Assembly (NCBI GenBank): GCA_002390825.1
Contig: DGQR01000171.1
Location: forward strand, 1 to 13,107
Direction: 5' to 3'
DNA from: Rhodoferax sp. UBA4409
GTDB taxonomy: Bacteria; Pseudomonadota; Gammaproteobacteria; Burkholderiales; Burkholderiaceae_C
DNA length: 13,107 bases
Made by a program: the position numbers and the translations under genes. A model generated the notes under the pieces. It was not told the DNA's origin. It made no database searches and was given only the letters and a program-made list of their open reading frames with translations. This document shows, one piece after another, positions 7,306-13,107 of the stretch. Numbering within the stretch: position 1 is the stretch's first letter; every line of letters begins with the position of its first letter.

Positions 7306-8109
7306 ATGAACAAGCTTTTACAACTCCTGACCGCCGGCCTGCTGGCCTTGGGTGCTCTCACGGCCCACGCGCAAGACGGCAAAGCCGACTACCCCCTGGG
7401 CGCGGGCGACACCATCCGGGTGCAAGTGTTCCAAAACCCCGATCTGACGATTGAGACCCGAGTATCCGAGAGCGGCGTTATCACCTATCCACTGATCGGC
7501 GCTGTGCCATTGGGTGGCCTGTCGGTCGCCGCGGCTGAAAAGAAAATTGCCGACGCCCTGCAAAACGGCGGCTTTATTCAAAAGCCGCAAGTCAACATTG
7601 CACTCATACAAATCCGTGGCAACCAGGTGTCTGTGCTGGGCCAAGTGGCACGGCCCGGCCGCTTTCCGCTGGAAACCGTTAACACCCGCCTGAGCGACAT
7701 GCTGGCCAACGCCGGTGGCGCTACCGCCGGTGGCGACGATGTGGTGGTGGTGAGCGGTGTGCGCGATGGCAAGCCCTTCCGCAAAGAGATTGATATCCCC
7801 AACATCTTCTTGGGCAACAAAACCCAAGACAACCTGCTGCTCCAGGGCGGCGACACCATTTATGTGCACCGCGCACCGGTGTTCTTTATCTATGGCGAAG
7901 TGCAGCGCCCCGGCTCGTTCCGCATTGAGCGCGATATGACCATCATGCAAGCTCTGGCCCAAGGCGGCGGCCCCAACGCCCGTGGCTCTGAAAAGCGCCT
8001 TCGCCTTCACCGCAAACTGCCCAATGGCAGCGTGCAACAAATCGAGCCCCAGCTAACCGACGCTGTGCAAGCGAATGACGTGCTCTACGTCAAAGAAAGC
8101 ATCTTCTAA
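7306..8109 (+). CDS. epsE: Polysaccharide export (OPX) protein EpsE, Wza-like but short
   Basis: A 267-aa periplasmic/outer-membrane export protein. The signal peptide ends at TAHA (residue 22). There is no cysteine anywhere in the protein, so unlike Wza it is not a lipoprotein. A polysaccharide-export domain follows (about 27-104; YPLGAGDTIRVQVFQNPDL and SESGVITYPLIGAVPLGGLS). Then come two SLBB-type repeats: about 107-155 (VSVLGQVARPGRFPLETVNT) and 192-240 (VFFIYGEVQRPGSFRIERDM). The chain stops soon after the second repeat, more than 100 residues short of Wza, so the amphipathic helix that forms Wza's outer-membrane pore is missing. The 43-nt upstream gap is the widest in the core operon and holds GAGG (7291-7294), 11 nt from the ATG. 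Confidence 0.92.
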   Translation: MNKLLQLLTAGLLALGALTAHAQDGKADYPLGAGDTIRVQVFQNPDLTIETRVSESGVITYPLIGAVPLGGLSVAAAEKKIADALQNGGFIQKPQVNIALIQIRGNQVSVLGQVARPGRFPLETVNTRLSDMLANAGGATAGGDDVVVVSGVRDGKPFRKEIDIPNIFLGNKTQDNLLLQGGDTIYVHRAPVFFIYGEVQRPGSFRIERDMTIMQALAQGGGPNARGSEKRLRLHRKLPNGSVQQIEPQLTDAVQANDVLYVKESIF

Positions 8110-8126
8110 ACCGGGCCCCACAGACC

Positions 8127-9500
8127 ATGACACTCCAACAATTTCTGCTCATCCTGCGGGCCCGCTGGATGATCGCCCTGCTCGCCTTTGCGCTCACAGT
8201 GGCTACCACTGTGGCCGTGAGCCTGTACCTGCCCAAGCAATACACCGCCAGCGCCGCTGTGGTGCTCGACGTGCGCTCTCCCGACCCGGTTAGCGGCCTC
8301 ATGCTGCAAGGCATGATGGCGCCCGGATACATGGCCACGCAGGTGGACATCATCAACAGCGACCGTGTTGCCCAAGCCGTGGTGAAAAACCTGCGCATGG
8401 AAAGCAACCCTGCGGTGCAAGCCCAGTGGCAAGAAGCCACCCAAGGCAAAGGCCTGCTGCGCGACTGGCTGGCTGCTGCCTTTCAACGCAACCTGGACGT
8501 CAAGCCCAGCCGCGAGAGCAACGTCATCAACATCAACTACACCGGCGCAGACCCTCAGTTTGCAGCAGCCATTGCCAACGCATTCGCCCAGGCGTACATG
8601 GATGTGAACCTGGACTTGCGCGTCGCCCCGGCTCGCCAGTTTGCTGCGTTTTTTGAAGAGCAAACCAAAACCGCCCGCGGCCGCTTGGAGGCTGCGCAGC
8701 AGGCCCTGTCTGACTACCAACAGGCCAACGGCATCACCTCTGCCGACGAGCGCATGGACTTTGAAACCGCCAAACTCAACGAGACCAGCAGCCAGCTCAC
8801 CGGCGTGCAAGCCATGACGACCGACAGCCAAAGCAAGCGCCAAAACAGCAAAGCCGACACCGTGGCCGAAGTCATGCAAAGCCCACTGATCAACGGCCTG
8901 AAAGCCGACATTGCCCGCCTGGAGGCCAAAATCACCGAAACCAGCGGCAACCTCGGCAAAAACCACCCGCAAATCCAGCGCAGCGAGGCCGAGCTCGCCA
9001 CCCTGAAAGCCCAGCTGGACGCCGAGACCCGCAAAATCACCGCCTCTATCGACACCACCTACCAGGTCGGCAAGCAGCGCGAGGCCCAGTTGCAAGGCGC
9101 CTTGGCCGCCCAAAAAGCACGTGTGCTGGAGCTCAACAAACAGCGCGACGAACTCAATGTGCTGCGCCGCGACATCGAATCCGCCCAGCGCGCTTTTGAG
9201 ATCGTGAGCCAACGTGCATCGCAAACCAATATCGAGAGCCAAACCAACCAAACCAACATCGCAGTGCTCAACCCCGCCAGCCCGCCACCAGCCCCCTCCA
9301 AACCCCGTGTATTGCTCAACGTGCTGGTGTCTGTGTTTTTGGGCACGCTGTTGGGCGTTGGCCTGGCCCTACTGCTGGAGTTGATGAACCGCCGTGTCCG
9401 CTCTACCGAGGACCTGGTCGAGGCTCTGGAGCTGCCTGTGCTGGGCGCTATCAGCTCTGCATCGGGCATGTTTAAACGCACCGCCCTGGGAGCCCGCTAA
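8127..9500 (+). CDS. epsF: Chain-length determinant protein EpsF (Wzz-type polysaccharide co-polymerase)
   Basis: A 457-aa inner-membrane protein that sets polymer length and couples the polymerase to export. There is an N-terminal membrane helix (about 12-34) after a short cytoplasmic tip. A Wzz-like periplasmic region begins VVLDVRSPDP. A long coiled-coil-rich stretch (about 180-370) is full of Ala, Glu, Gln and Lys. The Pro-rich NPASPPPAPSKPR motif (382-394) precedes the second membrane helix (395-418), as in other co-polymerases. The short cytoplasmic tail contains RSTEDLVEALELPVLGAIS. It ends on TAATG, sharing one base with the kinase gene epsG, its expected partner. The gap to epsE is 17 nt with no strong Shine-Dalgarno. 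Confidence 0.93.
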   Translation: MTLQQFLLILRARWMIALLAFALTVATTVAVSLYLPKQYTASAAVVLDVRSPDPVSGLMLQGMMAPGYMATQVDIINSDRVAQAVVKNLRMESNPAVQAQWQEATQGKGLLRDWLAAAFQRNLDVKPSRESNVININYTGADPQFAAAIANAFAQAYMDVNLDLRVAPARQFAAFFEEQTKTARGRLEAAQQALSDYQQANGITSADERMDFETAKLNETSSQLTGVQAMTTDSQSKRQNSKADTVAEVMQSPLINGLKADIARLEAKITETSGNLGKNHPQIQRSEAELATLKAQLDAETRKITASIDTTYQVGKQREAQLQGALAAQKARVLELNKQRDELNVLRRDIESAQRAFEIVSQRASQTNIESQTNQTNIAVLNPASPPPAPSKPRVLLNVLVSVFLGTLLGVGLALLLELMNRRVRSTEDLVEALELPVLGAISSASGMFKRTALGAR

Positions 9501-10351
9501 TGAATAACAGCACCAAAACCATTGGCGACATTCTGGTCGCTACCGGCCGCCTGACGGTGGAAGACGCTGCCCGCATTGTCGAACGCCAGCGCAAAGACCA
9601 GGTGCAGTTCGGCGAGGCAGCCCTCGCCCTGAAGGTGCTGAGCAAAGACGACATCGACTTTGCACTCAGCAAACAGTTTGACTACTCTTACCTCAGCGAC
9701 CAAGACCAAAGCGTCAGCCCCGAGCTGGTAGCCGCCTACAAGCCCTTCAGCCGCGTGGGCGAAAACCTGCGCGCCGTGCGCAGCCAACTCATGTTGCGCT
9801 GGTTTAACACCGACCCCGCCCGCAAAGTCATGGCCATCGTGAGCCCCGGCAATGATGAGGGCCGCAGCTTCGTGGCAGCCAACCTCGCGATTGTGTTTGC
9901 ACAGCAGGGCGAGCGCACATTGTTGATTGATGCGGATATGCGCTCCAAGCCCGAGCGCGGGCAACAAGCCCTGTTCAAGCTGGGCAAGAGCGCTGGGTTG
10001 TCTGCCATCCTAGCCAACCGCGCGGGCCTAGAATCAGCACAACTCATCCCCGGCCTGCCGGGCTTGGCAGTGCTGCCCGCAGGCGCCACCCCACCCAACC
10101 CGCAAGAGCTGCTGGGCCGGCCCGCCTTTGGGGACTTGCTGCGCGCAGCCAGCCAGCAGTTTGATGTGATCATCATCGACACCCCCGCCGGAAGCGACTT
10201 TGCCGACGCTGAAATCACCGCCGCCCGCGCCGGCGCCGCCCTGCTGGTGGCCCGCCAGCATGTGAGCCTGGTGCCCCGCGCTACCCAACTGGCCCGCCGC
10301 CTGCAAGACAGCGGTGTTGCGCTGGTGGGCTCGGTGCTCAACGACGCATGA
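9500..10351 (+). CDS. epsG: Chain-length determinant tyrosine kinase EpsG with MshEN-like N-terminal domain
   Basis: A 283-aa cytoplasmic BY-kinase-family ATPase that would act with EpsF in controlling polymerisation. The P-loop is SPGNDEGRS (115-123): the usual invariant Lys is Arg122. Walker A' is LLIDADMR (141-148) and Walker B VIIIDTP (223-229). No tyrosine cluster is seen at the C-terminus, which ends VLNDA. Residues 7-30 and 36-59 form two 24-residue repeats with a 5-residue spacer, the layout of MshEN/GspE N-terminal domains that bind c-di-GMP in MshE. Here the first positions are Thr7 and Gln36 instead of Arg, and Lys45 replaces a Gly. It overlaps epsF by 1 nt and xrtB by 4 nt. Kinase-family identity is firm; the activity and ligand are inference. 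Confidence 0.9.
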   Translation: MNNSTKTIGDILVATGRLTVEDAARIVERQRKDQVQFGEAALALKVLSKDDIDFALSKQFDYSYLSDQDQSVSPELVAAYKPFSRVGENLRAVRSQLMLRWFNTDPARKVMAIVSPGNDEGRSFVAANLAIVFAQQGERTLLIDADMRSKPERGQQALFKLGKSAGLSAILANRAGLESAQLIPGLPGLAVLPAGATPPNPQELLGRPAFGDLLRAASQQFDVIIIDTPAGSDFADAEITAARAGAALLVARQHVSLVPRATQLARRLQDSGVALVGSVLNDA

Positions 10352-11256
10352 GCTCCACCATGAACCACGTTCACACTGGCAAACCCGCGCTACCTGCTCA
10401 GCTACTGGCCTGGTTACCCGTCATGCTGGGGCTGGCGGTGCTGTACTTGCCCAGCCTGTACGACTTGTTTACCGGCATCTGGGCGAAAGACGAGCAAATG
10501 CACGGCCCCATCGTGCTGGGCATTTCGTGTTGGCTCATTTACCGCAACTGGCCCACCATGCTGGAGGCCAGCCGCGGCGAGCAACCCAGCGCTTGGGGTT
10601 GGCCGGTGTTTGTGTTCGGGCTGCTGCTCTATGCGCTGGGCCGCTCGCAAGACATTTTGATTTTTGAAATCGGCTCGGTCATCTGGCTGCTGATTGCGCT
10701 GGCACTGATCAACTTTGGCCCCAAGGCGCTCAAGGCGCAGTGGTTTGCGCTGTTTTTTATGTTGTTTATGGTGCCCTTGCCCGGCGCTGTGGTCGACACC
10801 GTAACCATGCCCATGAAGATGGCTGTGTCTTATGTGGCGGAGCATGTGCTGTTTTGGGTGGGATACCCCATTGGACGGAGTGGTGTGATTTTGCAAATCG
10901 GGCAATACATGTTGCTGGTGGCAGACGCCTGCGCTGGCCTGCACACCCTGCTGACCCTAGAGGCCCTGGGCCTGCTGTATTTGAACCTGGTGCGCCGCGA
11001 TTCATTATTTCGTAACGTGGGCCTTGCAATATTGATTGTGCCAATCTCGTTTACCGCCAACGTAATCCGCGTAATGGCACTCAGCTTGATCACCTACCAC
11101 TTTGGCGACGAGGCCGGGCAAGGCTTTTTGCATGGCTTTGCCGGCATGGTTTTGTTTTTAAGTGCCTTGTTGTTGATCATCGGTTTTGACGGCTTGCTGG
11201 TTACCTTTGAGCAGTTCAAAAGCCAACGCAAAGTAGCCGCAAAGGGTATGGCATGA
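10348..11256 (+). CDS. xrtB: Exosortase B (XrtB/EpsH), membrane cysteine transpeptidase
   Basis: A 302-aa polytopic inner-membrane protein. Exosortases are thought to cleave C-terminal PEP-CTERM sorting signals and pass proteins on to the cell surface, with EPS as part of the context. The catalytic triad is visible: Cys195 in DACAGLHTLLTLEAL, Arg241 in NVIRVMAL, and His262 in GFLHGFAG. About eight hydrophobic segments fit the family (for example 22-36, 84-97, 103-122, 131-145, 222-238, 264-284). The start at 10348 overlaps the epsG stop as ATGA; Met5 (10360) is a possible alternative. It overlaps epsI by 4 nt. No PEP-CTERM substrate gene is present in the window. Confidence 0.95.
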   Translation: MSSTMNHVHTGKPALPAQLLAWLPVMLGLAVLYLPSLYDLFTGIWAKDEQMHGPIVLGISCWLIYRNWPTMLEASRGEQPSAWGWPVFVFGLLLYALGRSQDILIFEIGSVIWLLIALALINFGPKALKAQWFALFFMLFMVPLPGAVVDTVTMPMKMAVSYVAEHVLFWVGYPIGRSGVILQIGQYMLLVADACAGLHTLLTLEALGLLYLNLVRRDSLFRNVGLAILIVPISFTANVIRVMALSLITYHFGDEAGQGFLHGFAGMVLFLSALLLIIGFDGLLVTFEQFKSQRKVAAKGMA

Positions 11257-11930
11257 AACTCCAATTCAAGAGTCTGTTGATGCTTGCGCTGATGGTGTGT
11301 GCCGCCTGGATTGCGCACGCCAGCAAACCCACTGAACTGATGGCGCAAAACCGTGGCAACCCCAAGCTTGAAGCCATCGTGCCCGCCGCCTTCGGGCCAT
11401 GGCGGCAACTGCAGCAGTCTGCGGGGCAAGTGGTCAACCCGCAACAAACCGCACTGCTAGAGAGCCTCTACTCCCAAATTCTGACCCGCACCTATATCAA
11501 TGCCGATGGCGGCATGATCATGTTGTCGATTGCCTATGGTGAAAACCAAAGCGATGGCCTCGCGCTGCACTACCCCGATGTGTGCTACCCCGCCCAAGGC
11601 TTCAAGTTAAGCGGCAGCGCCAATAGTGTGTTGAATACCAAATATGGCGACATACCGGTACGGCGGCTGCAAACCGAGCTGGGCCAGCGCAAAGAGCCCC
11701 TCACTTATTGGGCGACTATCGGCAACAAAACAGTGCAAGGTGGCACTGCACGCAAGCTGGAGCAAATGCGCTATGGCTTCCATGGTCAAATTCCAGACGG
11801 CTTGATTTTTCGGGTTTCCAGCATCACCGGCAACACTCCGTTGGCCTATGAATTGCAAGCGCAATTCATTAGTGACCTGCTGGACGCCGTACAACCCCCG
11901 CAACGACAATTTTTATCGGGTCTTTTGTAA
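11253..11930 (+). CDS. epsI: Exosortase-associated protein EpsI
   Basis: A 225-aa protein with an N-terminal hydrophobic segment (8-23) that may be a signal anchor or a cleaved signal ending near AHA (23). The EpsI family hallmark is the conserved LHYPDVCYPAQGF stretch, with His106 and Cys111, after YGENQSDG. EpsI proteins are encoded next to, or fused with, exosortases and are thought to assist them or EPS export at the periplasmic face; their biochemical role is not established. ATGA overlap with xrtB argues for coupled translation. It is the last intact gene of the conserved core, and GC content begins to fall within it and beyond. Confidence 0.92.
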   Translation: MKLQFKSLLMLALMVCAAWIAHASKPTELMAQNRGNPKLEAIVPAAFGPWRQLQQSAGQVVNPQQTALLESLYSQILTRTYINADGGMIMLSIAYGENQSDGLALHYPDVCYPAQGFKLSGSANSVLNTKYGDIPVRRLQTELGQRKEPLTYWATIGNKTVQGGTARKLEQMRYGFHGQIPDGLIFRVSSITGNTPLAYELQAQFISDLLDAVQPPQRQFLSGLL

Positions 11931-11939
11931 GTAAATACT

Positions 11940-12239
11940 ATGAAAAAAGTAGCACTTATTACTGGCGTGACCGGCCAAGACGGTTCTTATTTGGCAGAGC
12001 TTTTGCTCAAAAAAGGTTATGAGGTGCATGGCATCAAGCGCCGGGCATCGAGCTTTAACACCGACCGTATTGACCACCTGTACCAAGGCGAGATTGTTTT
12101 TGATGCCACCAAGCCGGATGGGACGCCGCGCAAGTTGATGGATGTTGGCCTGCTTAACAGCACGGGTTGGATGGCCAAAATTGCCTTAATAAACGGTGTC
12201 AGCATCGCTTATGAAGAGTTCAAGCAGCGTCACGCCTGA
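11940..12239 (+). pseudogene. gmd: Chimeric remnant: 5' end of gmd fused in frame to 3' end of fcl/wcaG
   Basis: The 99-codon frame has two unrelated halves. Residues 1-49 are the start of GDP-mannose 4,6-dehydratase (ALITGVTGQDGSYLAELLL, then KRRASSFNTDRIDHLYQ). Residues 50-99 are the end of GDP-L-fucose synthase (GEIVFDATKPDGTPRKLMDV, then LNSTGWMAKIAL). These genes usually lie side by side in this order, so an in-frame deletion of about 1.7-1.8 kb (my estimate from family sizes) explains it. The join falls at Tyr-Gln-Gly, 12081-12089, where both parent proteins commonly have Tyr and Gln or similar. All catalytic residues of both enzymes are gone, so it is almost surely inactive. It starts 9 nt after epsI with no clear Shine-Dalgarno. 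An assembly artefact is the main alternative. Confidence 0.85.
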
Positions 12240-12272
12240 GCCATGCGTGCGCTACAAAAATACTGAGAACTC

Positions 12273-13107
12273 ATGAAAATATTGCCCATTAGCCACTTGT
12301 CAACGCAAGGCAGAAATTTAGCGCTGAAGCGTTCTCTGATGGCAATATTAATTTCGCTGGCAGTTATTCTTATTTCAATAATTAGTGGTGCGGCAATTGC
12401 ACAATTCGGCTTAAGTGCAGCGATTGTCGTAATTGGGGTTTTTGGTGGGTTAGTATGTTTTTTCCTTCCTCTGCGTTATCTTCTCGTCCTGACGGTGTTA
12501 AGTGCCTACTTGTTAATGGGGCAACTTATTTACTTTGCCCGAATTGAAAAAGCGCTATGGATCCCGTTTCTTTTCGGATTGATTCTATTGGTCAGATTAC
12601 CAGCAGACTTAATGCGCAGAAATCGTGAAAATCCTTGGCAAGCCTCCTTCGATCCGCAGATCAGTCCCGCACTGCGTATATTAATTGGCACCTATTTTTT
12701 AACGGCAATCGCTTCCACGCTGATTAACCAAAACAGCGTAATGCAAATTATCATTACGAGCAAAGAATATTTTTTCCTGTGGGGCACATTCTTTGTAGTC
12801 GGCGTTGGCTTGATCAATGAAAAACAACTGAAGACTTTGTGGCGATTGTCTCCGTGGCTCGTCGTATTGCAGTTCCCGCTTGTTTTGTATCAACGCTTTG
12901 TGATATCGCCCCGACGTGCAGCAACAAAAATGGGTGCTGAATGGGATGCAGTCGTTGGCGTATTTGGCGGTGACCCTGATGGCGGCGGTGCCAGTGGCGC
13001 AATGGGGTTATTTACCGTTTTTGCCATGGTAATGATGACTGTTTTGTGGCGCCAAGGGTTGGTCAAAAAAAGTCATGCTGTTCTTGTTGTGTTCACAGGG
13101 TTGGCCA
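12273..13107 (+). CDS. Multi-spanning membrane protein, probable EPS polymerase (Wzy) or O-antigen ligase-like, 3' end outside window
   Basis: 278 codons are present before the window ends. The protein is strongly hydrophobic, with candidate membrane helices near 22-42, 46-66, 67-86, 97-109, 136-151, 165-181, 194-209, 243-258 and 267-278. A Gly-rich loop GVFGGDPDGGGASGAMG (229-245) lies between the last segments and resembles a periplasmic loop of Wzy/WaaL-like proteins in EPS loci. No catalytic motif can be fixed from a partial sequence, so polymerase is a family-level guess supported by its place beside the co-polymerase genes. The ATG at 12273 is the first after an in-frame TGA (12264-12266) and has a weak GAGAA upstream. 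It is clearly poorer in GC than the eps core (about 38-47% in lines sampled, against roughly 58%) and uses many TTA, ATA and AGA codons, suggesting acquisition by transfer. Confidence 0.62.
   Translation, partial: MKILPISHLSTQGRNLALKRSLMAILISLAVILISIISGAAIAQFGLSAAIVVIGVFGGLVCFFLPLRYLLVLTVLSAYLLMGQLIYFARIEKALWIPFLFGLILLVRLPADLMRRNRENPWQASFDPQISPALRILIGTYFLTAIASTLINQNSVMQIIITSKEYFFLWGTFFVVGVGLINEKQLKTLWRLSPWLVVLQFPLVLYQRFVISPRRAATKMGAEWDAVVGVFGGDPDGGGASGAMGLFTVFAMVMMTVLWRQGLVKKSHAVLVVFTGLA

Noticed and set aside
7318..8040. A 240-codon minus-strand open frame opposite epsE
   Set aside because: epsE has unmistakable export and SLBB motifs; the opposite frame has none.
8106..9251. A 381-codon open frame on the minus strand opposite epsF
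   Set aside because: Antisense shadow of a clear Wzz-type gene; composition is Gly/Val/Leu-rich and shows no domain.
1..13107. CRISPR arrays, tRNA or rRNA genes, insertion sequences
   Set aside because: No regularly spaced repeats, no tRNA-like cloverleaf, and no transposase or terminal inverted repeats were seen, including around the gmd-fcl scar.

Overview
The window carries the core of an exopolysaccharide (EPS) biosynthesis and export locus of the exosortase B (XrtB/EpsH) type. It very probably comes from a GC-rich betaproteobacterium of the Burkholderiales, with a Comamonadaceae-like flavour. That placement rests on the recognisable EpsA-EpsB-EpsL-EpsD-EpsE-EpsF-EpsG-XrtB-EpsI protein set, known mainly from Betaproteobacteria, and on codon use. 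It was made by reading, not by database search.

Left arm (1-2524, minus strand): two nucleotidyltransferase genes with good Shine-Dalgarno sequences, 30 nt apart. One encodes a ManC-type bifunctional GDP-mannose pyrophosphorylase/phosphomannose isomerase, cut by the window edge. The other encodes a sugar-phosphate nucleotidyltransferase with a C-terminal left-handed beta-helix-like region. They supply activated sugar and are transcribed away from the eps operon. The 330-bp divergent spacer (2525-2854) is rich in dyad signals: a near-perfect CRP-family site, paired CATTTGG repeats around a TAGTC/GACTA inverted repeat, and a stem-loop just 5' of epsA where a ribosome binding site would normally lie.

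Centre (2855-11930, plus strand): nine tightly packed genes with overlaps or short gaps (8-nt overlap, then gaps of 3, 12, 43 and 17 nt, then overlaps of 1, 4 and 4 nt). EpsA is a LuxR-type regulator. EpsB loads the first sugar phosphate onto undecaprenyl phosphate. EpsF and the EpsG tyrosine kinase control polymer length. EpsE (periplasmic/outer-membrane export) and EpsL (beta-barrel) plausibly form the outer-membrane exit. EpsD is a lipoprotein of the SurA/parvulin type. XrtB and EpsI are the exosortase and its partner; no PEP-CTERM substrate is visible here.

Right arm (11940-13107): the conserved core gives way to a strain-variable region. The first ORF is a 99-codon in-frame chimera of the start of gmd (GDP-mannose 4,6-dehydratase) and the end of fcl/wcaG (GDP-L-fucose synthase), the scar of a deletion of almost both genes. 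After it comes a lower-GC, multi-spanning membrane protein, probably the Wzy-type polymerase or O-antigen ligase-like protein, cut by the window end.

The main points of interest are the gmd-fcl deletion scar, the tandem 24-5-24 MshEN-like repeat at the N-terminus of the EpsG kinase together with its unusual P-loop, the structured epsA leader, and the short OPX plus beta-barrel pairing.
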